A stretch of 64,000 bases of DNA, from positions 2,732,001-2,796,000 of the forward strand of contig NZ_JAUTAU010000001.1 of the NCBI RefSeq assembly GCF_030818775.1, read 5' to 3'. The notes beneath the pieces are model-generated. The model was not told the origin of the DNA and made no database searches. It saw nothing but the letters and a program-made list of their open reading frames with translations. The translations under genes were made by a program, and so were the position numbers. The DNA comes from Bacillus sp. SORGH_AS_0510. GTDB lineage: Bacteria; Bacillota; Bacilli; Bacillales; Cytobacillaceae. Positions 18,366-27,298 of this stretch are shown here, piece by piece (within the stretch, counting starts at the first letter, position 1; every line of letters begins with the position of its first letter).

Positions 18366-18378
18366 CGGATAACCATCC

Positions 18379-18394
18379 ATGTAAACGCACACAT
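18379..18394. promoter_or_regulatory. cre site (CcpA catabolite repression)
   Basis: ATGTAAACGCACACAT agrees with the cre consensus WTGNAANCGNWNNCAW at every defined position. It lies about 45 bp downstream of the -10, where CcpA acts as a roadblock, and it is placed between TreR operators 2 and 3. Confidence 0.8.
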
Positions 18395-18461
18395 TACTTG
18401 TATATAAGGAACACAAAAATAGATAAGAATGGGATATTCCCATTACTAGGGGGAAAGACAA

Positions 18462-19886
18462 ATGTCTAAATACACAGATCCATCAAAGGATTTATTACAA
18501 CACATTGGCGGAAAAGAGAACATTGCCGCCGTTACCCATTGTGTAACAAGAATGCGCTTTGTTTTAAATGATCCTTCAAAAGCGGATATTGAAAAGATTG
18601 AGGGTATTCAGCTTGTAAAAGGTACTTTCACCCAAGCTGGACAATTCCAAGTAATTATTGGAAATGAAGTGGCAAGTTTTTATAATGAGTTTGTAAAATT
18701 CGCAGGCGTTGAAGGCACTTCTAAGGAAGAGGCAAAAATAGCTGCAAAGCAAAATCAGAACTGGATCCAAAGGATGATGGGGCATTTAGCTGAAATCTTT
18801 ACACCTTTAATTCCCGCCCTCGTCGTTGGTGGTTTAATTCTAGGCTTCAGAAATGTAATCGGTGACATTAAATTACTTGATGATGGGACAAAGACAATTG
18901 TAGAGGTTTCTCAATTTTGGGCTGGTGTTCACTCTTTCCTCTGGTTAATCGGTGAAGCGATATTCCATTTCCTACCTGTTGGTATTACATGGTCTGTGGC
19001 AAAGAAGATGGGTGCGTCTCAAATACTTGGAATCGTTCTTGGTATTACCCTAGTATCTCCACAATTATTAAATGCTTACGCAGTCGCAGGTGCCAAGGAA
19101 ATTCCTACTTGGGACTTCGGATTTGCCCATATTAAAATGATTGGTTATCAAGCACAAGTTATCCCTGCAATTTTAGCTGGAATAGTATTAGGATTCCTGG
19201 AAACAAGACTTCGTAAAATCGTTCCAAACTCAATCTCAATGATTGTAGTACCGTTTTTAGCCTTAGTTCCAACCGTATTAATTGCACATACTATTTTAGG
19301 TCCAATTGGCTGGTCAATTGGCTCAGGAATCTCTCATGTAGTTTACTCATGCTTAACTTCTGCATTCGGTTGGTTATTCGCTGCTATCTTTGGTTTCGCT
19401 TACGCACCACTTGTTATTACTGGTTTACACCATATGACTAATGCAATTGACCTCCAATTAATGAGTGAGCTTGGTGGGACAAACCTTTGGCCAATGATCG
19501 CATTATCTAACATTGCTCAAGGTTCTGCCGTACTTGCGATGATTTTTATCAACAGAAAAAACGAAGAAGAAAAGCAGGTTTCGATTCCTGCCACAATTTC
19601 TTGTTATTTAGGAGTTACAGAACCAGCGATGTTCGGTATTAACTTAAAATATGGCTTCCCATTCTTAGCAGCCATGATCGGTTCCATGATTGCGGGTGTG
19701 GTTTCAGTGGCAAGCGGTGTCATGGCTAACTCCATTGGTGTTGGTGGACTTCCTGGAATTCTCTCCATTCAACCAAAGCACATGGCGATGTTTGCAGTAT
19801 GTATGGTAATCGCCATAGTTGTACCATTTGTGTTAACAACTATCTTTGCAAAAACCGGCGTAAAAAAATTAACTCTTAAAAAATAA
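18462..19886 (+). CDS. treP: PTS trehalose-specific EIIBC component
   Basis: 474 residues. The IIB domain is N-terminal (residues 8-90), with the phospho-acceptor Cys in AAVTHCVTRMRFVL. IIC begins near residue 105 (HLAEIFTPLIPALVVGGLILG), with about ten membrane segments and the conserved sugar-site stretches GLHHMTNAIDLQL and TEPAMFGINLKYGFPF. There is no IIA domain, so a shared glucose-type IIA must supply phosphate. It takes up trehalose as trehalose-6-phosphate. First gene of the tre operon, preceded by a promoter, TreR operators and a cre site. AGGGGGA precedes the ATG. Confidence 0.95.
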   Translation: MSKYTDPSKDLLQHIGGKENIAAVTHCVTRMRFVLNDPSKADIEKIEGIQLVKGTFTQAGQFQVIIGNEVASFYNEFVKFAGVEGTSKEEAKIAAKQNQNWIQRMMGHLAEIFTPLIPALVVGGLILGFRNVIGDIKLLDDGTKTIVEVSQFWAGVHSFLWLIGEAIFHFLPVGITWSVAKKMGASQILGIVLGITLVSPQLLNAYAVAGAKEIPTWDFGFAHIKMIGYQAQVIPAILAGIVLGFLETRLRKIVPNSISMIVVPFLALVPTVLIAHTILGPIGWSIGSGISHVVYSCLTSAFGWLFAAIFGFAYAPLVITGLHHMTNAIDLQLMSELGGTNLWPMIALSNIAQGSAVLAMIFINRKNEEEKQVSIPATISCYLGVTEPAMFGINLKYGFPFLAAMIGSMIAGVVSVASGVMANSIGVGGLPGILSIQPKHMAMFAVCMVIAIVVPFVLTTIFAKTGVKKLTLKK

Positions 19887-19963
19887 TACTTTGGAGGGAG
19901 ACATTCGACATTCTCCCTCCTTTTCCACATTAGAATTCTCATAATTTTAGGTAGGTGTAGATA

Positions 19964-21631
19964 ATGTCAACAACATGGTGGAAAAAGGCAGTTGTTTATC
20001 AAATTTATCCAAAAAGCTTTTATGATACGACAGGAAATGGGACCGGTGATATACAAGGAATTATCGAAAAGCTAGATTATCTTAAAAACTTAGGCGTAGA
20101 CGTTTTATGGCTGACCCCTATTTATAAATCTCCACAGCGTGATAATGGCTATGATATTAGTGACTACTACGGTATTCATGAAGAGTATGGAACAATGGAA
20201 GACTTTGATAAGCTACTGACAGAAGCACATCAACGAGGAATGAAAATTATTATGGATATCGTCATCAATCATACCTCTACTGAACATGAATGGTTTAAAC
20301 AAGCCAAGTCTTCAAAGGAGAACCCTTTCAGGGACTTTTATATTTGGAAGGATGGAAAAAATGGAGAACCGCCGACCAACTGGGAATCCAAATTTGGTGG
20401 TTCTGCCTGGGAATATGATGAAGCAACCGGTCAATATTATCTTCACTTATTCGATGTAACTCAAGCTGATCTTAATTGGGAGAATAAAAAAGTACGAGAA
20501 GCTCTTTATGAAATGATGCACTTTTGGCTAAAAAAAGGGGTAGATGGCTTCAGATTAGATGTTATCAATTTAATCTCCAAAGACCAGCAATTCCCTCAAG
20601 ATGATACTGACGGACGAAAGTTCTATACTGACGGACCAAGAATACATGAATTTTTACATGAAATGAATCAGGAAGTTTTTTCGAAGTACAATATCATGAC
20701 AGTCGGTGAGATGTCTTCTACATCCATTGACAATTGTATCCGTTATACAAATCCAGCGCAGGAAGAACTGAATATGACTTTTAGTTTCCATCATCTCAAA
20801 GTGGATTACCCAAATGGAGATAAGTGGACAAAAGCACATTTTGATTTTCTGTCCCTAAAGCAAATTTTAACTAAATGGCAAGTGGAAATGAACCAAGGCG
20901 GCGGTTGGAATGCTCTTTTCTGGTGTAATCACGATCAGCCTCGTGTGGTATCCCGCTTCGGTGATGACCAAAACTACCACAAGGAATCGGGTAAAATGCT
21001 AGCAACTGCTTTGCATATGATGCAAGGAACCCCTTATATTTACCAAGGTGAGGAATTTGGCATGACCAATCCGAACTTTTCTAGCATTGAAGATTATCGT
21101 GATGTTGAATCATTAAATATCTTTGACATTAAGAAAAAAGAAGGATTAACAGAAGAAGAAATACTAGAAATCCTTAAACAGAAATCTCGTGATAATTCTA
21201 GAACCCCAGTTCAGTGGAATGCCAGTAAGCATGCAGGATTTACTTCTGGAACGCCTTGGATTGATACAGCAAAAAACTATAAAGAATTAAATGCTGAACT
21301 AGCAGTGAAAGAAAAAGATTCTATCTTCTATCACTATCAAAAGTTAATCCAATTAAGAAAACAATATAATGTGATTACAGACGGAGATTTTGAATTAATT
21401 TTAGATAACGATAAGGATATCTTCTCTTATATCAGGACAAGTGGGTCTGAAAAGCTAGTGGTTATCAATAATTTTTATGGAAGAGATAAAACCTTATACC
21501 TCCCTTCTCATTTACATCTTGAAGAGTTTACGAGTGAGATGTTACTCTCTAATTATAGAGATTCAGGTCCTTTTGGTAGAGAGATTCCGTTACGACCATA
21601 CGAATCACTTGTGTACCATCTGAAAAAATGA
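19964..21631 (+). CDS. treA: Trehalose-6-phosphate hydrolase (alpha,alpha-phosphotrehalase)
   Basis: A 555-residue GH13 enzyme that splits trehalose-6-phosphate into glucose and glucose-6-phosphate in the cytosol. It has the four GH13 regions: DIVINHTS (region I), GFRLDVIN with the nucleophile Asp (II), TVGEMSS with the acid/base Glu (III) and FWCNHDQPRV with the transition-state Asp (IV). The N-terminal WWKKAVVYQIYPKSFYD is characteristic of the oligo-1,6-glucosidase/TreC subfamily. It is 77 bp after treP and immediately before treR. Confidence 0.95.
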   Translation: MSTTWWKKAVVYQIYPKSFYDTTGNGTGDIQGIIEKLDYLKNLGVDVLWLTPIYKSPQRDNGYDISDYYGIHEEYGTMEDFDKLLTEAHQRGMKIIMDIVINHTSTEHEWFKQAKSSKENPFRDFYIWKDGKNGEPPTNWESKFGGSAWEYDEATGQYYLHLFDVTQADLNWENKKVREALYEMMHFWLKKGVDGFRLDVINLISKDQQFPQDDTDGRKFYTDGPRIHEFLHEMNQEVFSKYNIMTVGEMSSTSIDNCIRYTNPAQEELNMTFSFHHLKVDYPNGDKWTKAHFDFLSLKQILTKWQVEMNQGGGWNALFWCNHDQPRVVSRFGDDQNYHKESGKMLATALHMMQGTPYIYQGEEFGMTNPNFSSIEDYRDVESLNIFDIKKKEGLTEEEILEILKQKSRDNSRTPVQWNASKHAGFTSGTPWIDTAKNYKELNAELAVKEKDSIFYHYQKLIQLRKQYNVITDGDFELILDNDKDIFSYIRTSGSEKLVVINNFYGRDKTLYLPSHLHLEEFTSEMLLSNYRDSGPFGREIPLRPYESLVYHLKK

Positions 21632-21645
21632 ACGGAGATGTCACT

Positions 21646-22359
21646 ATGACAAACAAATACCTAACAATTTATAACAGCATTGTAGAGCAGATTAAAAGTG
21701 GAGAGATTCCGCCCCAAACGCTTCTCCCCTCTGAAAACGAATTAAAAGACGAGTTCGAGACATCAAGAGAAACCATCAGAAAAGCGTTAAATCTGCTCTC
21801 TCAAAATGGATATATTCAAAAAGTTAGGGGAAAAGGTTCAATCGTCATAGACATCAGCAAATTTGATTTCCCTGTTTCGGGTTTGGTCAGCTTTAAAGAG
21901 CTGGCCAATAAAATGGGGAACAAACCGAGAACGATTGTAAATGAATTTTCTCTAATTAAGCCTGAGGCTTTTGTAAGACAGCAGCTTCAATTAGGCACTA
22001 AAGATTTGGTTTGGAAAGTTGTTCGGACGAGGGAAATGAACGGGGAAAAAATAATTCTAGATAAGGATTTTTTAAATAAAAAATTCATTCCTACCTTATC
22101 AGAAGAGATTTGTTCGGACTCGATATATCACTATATTGAAAACGAATTAAATCTAACGATCAGTTTTGCAAAAAAGGAAATTGTTGTGGAAGAGCCGACC
22201 ATTGAAGACAGTACACTTTTAGATCTTGAAGGATTTCATAATGTGGTGGTTATTAAGAATCATGTATATTTAGATGATGCTACCCTTTTTCAATATACAG
22301 AATCAAGACATAGGCCTGATAAATTCCGTTTTGTTGACTTTGCACGTAGAACAAATTAA
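21646..22359 (+). CDS. treR: Trehalose operon repressor, GntR family
   Basis: 237 residues from ATG 21646 (CGGAG upstream). The alternative ATG at 21628 overlaps the treA stop. The GntR winged helix is at residues 5-70 (LLPSENELKDEFETSRETIRKAL), and the UTRA effector domain follows from about residue 85 (LVSFKELANKMGNKPRTIV and IILDKDFLNKKFIP). It binds the CTTGTATATACAAG operators upstream of treP, and trehalose-6-phosphate is the expected inducer. Being last in the operon gives autoregulation. Confidence 0.93.
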   Translation: MTNKYLTIYNSIVEQIKSGEIPPQTLLPSENELKDEFETSRETIRKALNLLSQNGYIQKVRGKGSIVIDISKFDFPVSGLVSFKELANKMGNKPRTIVNEFSLIKPEAFVRQQLQLGTKDLVWKVVRTREMNGEKIILDKDFLNKKFIPTLSEEICSDSIYHYIENELNLTISFAKKEIVVEEPTIEDSTLLDLEGFHNVVVIKNHVYLDDATLFQYTESRHRPDKFRFVDFARRTN

Positions 22360-22384
22360 TCCGTTATCCAAATGGACATGCTCC

Positions 22385-22418
22385 AAGGAGACCATCTTAT
22401 GAGAATGGTCTCCTTTTT
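22385..22418 (+). terminator. Terminator of the tre operon
   Basis: AAGGAGACCAT and ATGGTCTCCTT form an 11-bp stem followed by a T-run. Confidence 0.85.
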
Positions 22419-22442
22419 GGTTTATATGAATATCAAAAATTG

Positions 22443-23984
22443 TTAAACTGACACAAAGTCTTTTAAAGCAATTTGTAGAGTTCCTTTGTACTCAACCATT
22501 TGATCGATGCTTAACCCTAAACGGATCATCAACTTTACATTTTCAGCACGTAATCCGGTAAGAACTGATTTACAACCCATCATGTTAATACCATTTATTA
22601 TTTTTATTAAATAATTAATGACATCTTCATCCATTTGGGCCACACCAGAAAAATCGATAATGAGTGTTTGTATATGTGTTCTTTCAATATTATTTAACAC
22701 TTTATCTTCAATGGTGTTCATTCTGACCATGTCTATATTTCCAATTAACGGAAGTATACACACTTCTTTGGAAAGAGGAATAATGGGAACAGACAGGTTC
22801 TCTACCAGTTTTCTTTGTGTATCCAGAAGTTCATCCCTATACTTTGTGTAACTGATGAAAAAATAGTTGAGGAATTGATCGATCAGCTGATTTGTATTTT
22901 TTTCAAGTGTATAGAAATTCTCCCGACTACTGTTTAAATTAGTTAATGTTTCATAATTGTATAAAAAATCCCACAATGTTCTTCTAATAGCTTGTACCCA
23001 TTCTAGCTTAAAGGCAATCGTTAATGAATGTTTTGCCCATGATACCCCTTCTTGCTTGGCAAATAAAATCAGTTCATGCTCTCGTTCTTCAACAACATAC
23101 ATCACTAGTCTATGTGCATTATTTAAAAGGTCTGTATTTCCAATAGTCCGTATTTCTTCTATCTTATCTTTTACATTAATAGCCTCGCCAAGTAAATTCA
23201 CTTCAAATTGATCTCTATTTAAAATGAAAAAATCTTTTACGCTGCAATTGTCCTTAATATTAAGTTCCAATCTTTTCACCCCTCTTTTTGTTGGTACAAA
23301 CTGCTTTGGTAATCGGATTGTAAACTTTGTACCTATCTTTTCTTTACTCTTAACCACCACTTTCCCACCATGCTGGTAGATTACAGAAAAAACCTGTGTT
23401 AAACCCATTCCTGTACCATGATCCTTTGTAGTAAAAAAGGGGGTACCAAGTAAGTTTAACTTCTCATCTGGAATGCCTACGCCTGTGTCTTCAATAGTGA
23501 CAACTAATTCCTCAGAAGAAGCATAATGACTAATGATTAAGGTTCCTTTCGATTCCATTGATTCAAAAGCATTCTTAATTAAGTTGAAAAACGCCTTTTT
23601 AAACTGACTCTTTTTTCCATGGAATTTGGCATCAGCATCCCTAAAATTTGTCATGATCTCAACATTATAGAATTGATTTTGAAATAAATTTAGGATGGAT
23701 TCCAATTCAATCACGACAGAAAATGATTGCATCTCCTCTTCTTCTTGGTCCGGTTTGGATACTTGAAGTAGATTATTTAAAGTAGTTAAGGCATTTTCTA
23801 ATTCTGATTGAGCAATACGTATGTAGTCTTCTTTTTGATCCTGTTCAAGGAGCTGTAAAAAACCTTTTACCGCTGTTAAGGGGTTTCGTACCTCGTGAGC
23901 AATTCCAGCAGCTATTTGCCCTACCGATGCTAATTGACTCAAATGATTATCACTCACAACTTGATCATGAATCTTTTCCTTCAC
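22443..23984 (-). CDS. Histidine kinase core fused to an RsbR-like STAS module
   Basis: 513 residues, no membrane segment. Residues 12-75 are HisKA (GIAHEVRNPLTAVKGFLQLL, phospho-His in the H-box). Residues 120-228 are HATPase (NLIKNAFES, DTGVGIPD and GTGMGL). Residues 260-385 are helical and resemble the globin-like N-domain of Rsb co-antagonists. Residues 395-510 are a STAS domain (VPIIPLSKEVCILPLIGNID, then IIDFSGVAQMDEDVINYLIK, then GCKSVLTGLRAENVKLMIRLGL). It thus joins a sporulation-type kinase with a stressosome-type protein. In RsbR the corresponding STAS turns carry phospho-Thr; here the residues read FSGVAQ and differ. GTG start at 23984 after GGGGAAG. Confidence 0.82.
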   Translation of the reverse strand: MKEKIHDQVVSDNHLSQLASVGQIAAGIAHEVRNPLTAVKGFLQLLEQDQKEDYIRIAQSELENALTTLNNLLQVSKPDQEEEEMQSFSVVIELESILNLFQNQFYNVEIMTNFRDADAKFHGKKSQFKKAFFNLIKNAFESMESKGTLIISHYASSEELVVTIEDTGVGIPDEKLNLLGTPFFTTKDHGTGMGLTQVFSVIYQHGGKVVVKSKEKIGTKFTIRLPKQFVPTKRGVKRLELNIKDNCSVKDFFILNRDQFEVNLLGEAINVKDKIEEIRTIGNTDLLNNAHRLVMYVVEEREHELILFAKQEGVSWAKHSLTIAFKLEWVQAIRRTLWDFLYNYETLTNLNSSRENFYTLEKNTNQLIDQFLNYFFISYTKYRDELLDTQRKLVENLSVPIIPLSKEVCILPLIGNIDMVRMNTIEDKVLNNIERTHIQTLIIDFSGVAQMDEDVINYLIKIINGINMMGCKSVLTGLRAENVKLMIRLGLSIDQMVEYKGTLQIALKDFVSV

Positions 23985-24157
23985 TTTTCTTTCTTCCCCT
24001 TTTGCTTTATTTTATAAAACCCACCGATTATAATGAACTATATCCTTTCGTTCCAATATTTCCACACCCTGAACACTAATATTACCATGCTATTCTGAAT
24101 ATTAATAGAACTTTATTACCCATTTTATGGGTTTTCTAAGGAAAGAGGTGACTTGTC

Positions 24158-24835
24158 ATGTGTGGTCGATTCACACTAACTGTGAATATTGAAGAGATTA
24201 TGGATCGGTTTATGATTGAATCATTTCTTGAATATGAAACTTTCTTACCTAGCTACAATATTGCCCCTTCTCAGTCCGTACTAGCGGTAATAAATGATGG
24301 AAAAGTTAATAGAATGGGTTTCTTACATTGGGGCTTGATTCCTTCATGGGCAAAGGACCCTACCCTTAATCATAAAATGATTAATGCACGGGCAGAGACA
24401 CTAAATGAGAAGCCTAGCTTTAGAAATGCTTTTAAGAAAAAACGTTGCCTCATTATTGCAGATAGCTTTTATGAATGGAAAAGGAACGCAGATAAGACAA
24501 AAACTCCTATGCGAATCAAACTTAAATCAAATGATTTATTTGCAATGGCCGGTATTTGGGAGGGATGGAAGTCACCAGAAGGAAAGCGGATCCATACTTG
24601 TTCGGTTATAACTACAAACCCCAATGAATTAATGAAAGATATTCATGATCGGATGCCAGTTATTTTAAAACCTGAGGATGAAAAAATATGGTTAGATCCA
24701 TCGATAACAGATCCTAAATACCTGCAACAATTCCTGATCCCGATGGATGAAAGATTCATGGATGCTTACCAAGTTTCCACTTTAGTTAATTCACCTAAAA
24801 ATAATTCCATAGAGCTGATTCAAGAAATTTGTTAA
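24158..24835 (+). CDS. SOS-response-associated peptidase, YedK/HMCES family
   Basis: 225 residues. The mature N-terminal Cys2 (MCGRFTL) forms a thiazolidine crosslink with abasic sites in single-stranded DNA, shielding them. Other family residues: PSYNIAPSQSVLAV with the active Asn, WGLIPSWAKDP, INARAETLNEKPSFRNAF, DSFYEWKR with the catalytic Glu, and DIHDRMPVIL with the catalytic His. Length is typical. AGAGGTGA precedes the ATG. It is monocistronic, with its own terminator at 24938. No clear LexA box is visible upstream. Confidence 0.93.
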   Translation: MCGRFTLTVNIEEIMDRFMIESFLEYETFLPSYNIAPSQSVLAVINDGKVNRMGFLHWGLIPSWAKDPTLNHKMINARAETLNEKPSFRNAFKKKRCLIIADSFYEWKRNADKTKTPMRIKLKSNDLFAMAGIWEGWKSPEGKRIHTCSVITTNPNELMKDIHDRMPVILKPEDEKIWLDPSITDPKYLQQFLIPMDERFMDAYQVSTLVNSPKNNSIELIQEIC

Positions 24836-24937
24836 CGCCCTTTTTTATTAAAATTTTTTTAGAATGGACATGTTCACTACATGCACGTACAAGCATCAAC
24901 ATATTCTGTATTAACCCATAAAAGTTTTCCTTCATTT

Positions 24938-24968
24938 GAAAGTGGTTTACCCCCACTTTCTTTTTTTT
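24938..24968 (+). terminator. Terminator after the YedK-like gene
   Basis: GAAAGTGG and CCACTTTC form an 8-bp stem with loop TTTACCC, followed by eight T. Confidence 0.85.
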
Positions 24969-25079
24969 ATGGAGACAACCACGAGCAAATGCTCAGTTCC
25001 AACAACATGGTCTTATACATACAAATTGCGAATATATTCTAAACAGAGACTCAACTTCTTTCACTAGCAGGAGGACCCG

Positions 25080-25310
25080 ATGTACTTTATCCCAACAAAA
25101 ATAAACATTGGCGATTTGAAGATTAACAGTGCAGACCACTCAAGTCCCGTTTCCTTAGGGTCAAATTTTATTGTAGGTAATCATGTCGGTGGGAGAAAAA
25201 ATCAGGGGTTCGGCCAACAATGTGCTGACTTCTCCATTACCGCAATCCCCATCCATGTGGTTTTAGATGATGATCTAGTGGATTCACCCTCTTTTAAAAA
25301 TAATAAATGA
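25080..25310 (+). CDS. Small GerPA/GerPF-like protein 1
   Basis: 76 residues. The pattern is INIGDLKINSADHSSPVSLG, a central Arg/Asn/Gly motif (GRKNQGFGQQ), and a tail DDDLVDSPS. GerPA/GerPF family proteins, small spore proteins needed for germinant access, show the same layout (VNIG, then GSFNxGD, then a DPDVxD tail). Similarity is by pattern only, so the family call is tentative. AGGAGG precedes the ATG. First of three tandem paralogs. It is the most diverged. Confidence 0.6.
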   Translation: MYFIPTKINIGDLKINSADHSSPVSLGSNFIVGNHVGGRKNQGFGQQCADFSITAIPIHVVLDDDLVDSPSFKNNK

Positions 25311-25364
25311 CTTGTGCATACCACATCTTAGTGCTCACTTATAAAAAGGTTAGGAGTGATTTTT

Positions 25365-25598
25365 TTGAACATTGCCCCAATGGCCATCAACTTCTTAGGT
25401 TTTAAAGTCAATACAGTGGATAACGGGTCATTTGTTAACCTAGGACCATACCAGTTAATTGATCAATTGGTTAGTTATAAAAGAAACCAAGGAGTAGGTG
25501 AACAAAACGGGGATATCTCCCCTGTTAATATTCCGATATCCTGGATAGCGGACCCTGATGTAAACGATAGTAATACTGCTAAGAACAGTATAATTTAA
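25365..25598 (+). CDS. Small GerPA/GerPF-like protein 2
   Basis: 77 residues from TTG 25365, chosen because AGGAG lies 7 bp upstream; GTG 25356 overlaps that site. It contains GFKVNTVDNGSFVNLGPYQL, YKRNQGVGEQNGD and a DPDVNDSN tail, the last resembling GerP proteins. It is closely related to the next gene in the row (YKRNQG, GEQNGD and DSN-KNSI shared). Confidence 0.6.
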   Translation: MNIAPMAINFLGFKVNTVDNGSFVNLGPYQLIDQLVSYKRNQGVGEQNGDISPVNIPISWIADPDVNDSNTAKNSII

Positions 25599-25624
25599 CG
25601 ACATGCCTCAAAGGGGTGGAAAGT

Positions 25625-25858
25625 TTGATATTTGCACCAATGATCGTAAATGTTGGAGGTTTAAAAGTAAACGTATTGGATCATGGTTCTTTGCTTAACA
25701 CGGGGCCAAATCAGTTTTTAGATCATTTTATCTCCTATAAAAGAAATCAAGGATATGGTGAACAAAATGGTGATTTTGTACCAATGATTATCCCTATTTC
25801 CTATATCTTAGATTCTGACTTGAACGATAGTAATGCTGTTAAAAATAGTATCCTTTAG
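25625..25858 (+). CDS. Small GerPA/GerPF-like protein 3
   Basis: 77 residues from TTG 25625 (AAAGGGGTGG upstream), parallel to the TTG start of its neighbour. It contains GGLKVNVLDHGSLLNTGPNQF, YKRNQGYGEQNGD and DSDLNDSNAVKNS. Followed directly by a terminator, so the three genes are one unit. Confidence 0.6.
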   Translation: MIFAPMIVNVGGLKVNVLDHGSLLNTGPNQFLDHFISYKRNQGYGEQNGDFVPMIIPISYILDSDLNDSNAVKNSIL

Positions 25859-25882
25859 AGGGCCTGTAAATGCCCTCTTTTT
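25857..25882 (+). terminator. Terminator of the GerPA/F-like cluster
   Basis: AGAGGGC and GCCCTCT with an 8-nt loop and T-run. It overlaps the stop codon of the third gene. Confidence 0.85.
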
Positions 25883-25932
25883 CCATTTTGCACTATAATG
25901 AATGTGAGATATTGGTGGAAAGGAGTATGAGT

Positions 25933-26559
25933 ATGGATTCAATCGTCGAAATATTTCGCAATATTCCTACAACTTGCATTTCTGATGCAATGGATGGGTT
26001 AAATAATTTACATCCTTCAATAAAGCCACTAAAGGTAGAATATAAACTTGTAGGAAGGGCGTGTACAGTCAAAATCCCTGTTGGTGACAACCTGGCCGTT
26101 CTAAAAGCCATTCGAGAAGCAAAAAATGGCGAAGTATTGGTTGTTGATGCAAAAGGTGATCAATATCGGGCAATAGCTGGAGATTTTGTTGTTGGAATGG
26201 CCCAAACCTTGGGTATCACCGGATTGGTTGTTGATGGTGTCATTAGAGACATTGTCGGAGTAAAAGTATTGAATTTCCCTGTCTTTTGCAGAGGAACCAC
26301 TGTTGCGGCTAGCGGAAAAGCGGGAATTGGCGAAGTGAACGTCCCCATCTCCTGTGGAGGAATTTCTATACACCCAGGTGATTTAATTATTGGTGACGCT
26401 GACGGGGTTGTTGTAATCCCACAAGCAATGGAGCAAGAGGTATTGGTAAAATCTCTTGAGAAATGGAGAATGGATCAACAAAGAGAAACAAAAATTTCTG
26501 GAAATGCTGAAGCTATTAGGCACTATTTAGATACTATTCTAGGTAACTCTAAAAAATAA
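25933..26559 (+). CDS. RraA-family protein / 4-hydroxy-4-methyl-2-oxoglutarate aldolase-like
   Basis: 208 residues from ATG 25933, 7 bp after AAGGAG. It has the family core: TTCISDAMDG, GDNLAVLKAI, VLVVDAKGDQYRAIAGD, GLVVDGVIRD (Arg and Asp conserved in the aldolase active site) and HPGDLIIGDADGVVVIP. Members either cleave HMG-type keto acids with a divalent metal or, in enterobacteria, inhibit RNase E. The GxxxD metal residues present here favour aldolase or oxaloacetate decarboxylase activity. No pathway genes are adjacent. Confidence 0.85.
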   Translation: MDSIVEIFRNIPTTCISDAMDGLNNLHPSIKPLKVEYKLVGRACTVKIPVGDNLAVLKAIREAKNGEVLVVDAKGDQYRAIAGDFVVGMAQTLGITGLVVDGVIRDIVGVKVLNFPVFCRGTTVAASGKAGIGEVNVPISCGGISIHPGDLIIGDADGVVVIPQAMEQEVLVKSLEKWRMDQQRETKISGNAEAIRHYLDTILGNSKK

Positions 26560-26563
26560 TAAA

Positions 26564-26595
26564 AAATACCCCCTTTTCCATTTTAGGGGGTATTT
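26564..26595. terminator. Bidirectional terminator
   Basis: AAATACCCCC and GGGGGTATTT form a 10-bp stem between convergent genes. Confidence 0.8.
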
Positions 26596-26602
26596 AACGT
26601 TT

Positions 26603-27209
26603 TTATGAACCATTATGAATAAGAACCCCATTTGGGTCTTTTATTTCTTTTTGGCTAATAGTTGGCAGTATAACTTCTTTTAGCATCACTGTATCTTCAA
26701 TGATGGCTTGAACTTCAGGCACTTTTTTTCCAAATAATATCGTGAGGTCCTGTTCTAGTCCATCATCTGATGTTGCAATAATCATTTGTTGGATATCAGC
26801 ATTCTGACCGTCTCCATCAACTGCATCCAAATGAGTTTGCAGTTCAATTAAAAATTGATATGGTGTGGAAATAAAGGTTCTTCGATCTCCAACTTCCACT
26901 TTCCACTTTAAAGAATCTGCATTCTCACAAATCTTTCTTTTCTCTTCCTCTGTCACGAGAAAACCGATATGATCGAACATCACACCGTTTTCCAAATCCA
27001 AAACTTATGTTCACATTCCCCTTCTTCATTTCAATAATTCGGAAAAGAACCCCTTGTTCTCTGAACTCATCCCACGATAATGGTGGATTAAATGATTGAA
27101 ATTCTCCTTTGTATTTCCCTAATCTTTGACTTACCCTGAACCCTTGGTTTAAATAAAAGTTTTCCATTTCCTCTAAATTTGGTGTCCAAAAATGATAATG
27201 AAAAAGCAC
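26603..27209 (-). pseudogene. Frameshifted glyoxalase/VOC-like protein
   Basis: Two overlapping frames together give one protein. The first, from GTG 27209 (AGGGGAG upstream), contains HYHFWTPNLEEMENFYLNQGF and VLFRIIEMKKGNVNI. The second continues LDLENGVMFDHIGFLVTEEE to the end at 26603. The halves join at about 27000-27010 in a run AGTTTTGG, where one base is lost or gained. Paired HYHFW and FDHIGF beta-strand starts resemble a VOC fold with its metal His. Either a true pseudogene or a homopolymer sequencing error. Confidence 0.7.
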
Positions 27210-27298
27210 AGAACTCTCCCCTAGCTGACAGATTATTTTCTAAATATGTATTATTTTAACATATTTGAAAACATTGAGCCTTTTTCTTTATAACTAGA

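Noticed and set aside
18276..18461. 61-codon minus-strand frame over the tre control region
   Set aside because: It overlaps promoter, operators and cre, and lacks a ribosome site.
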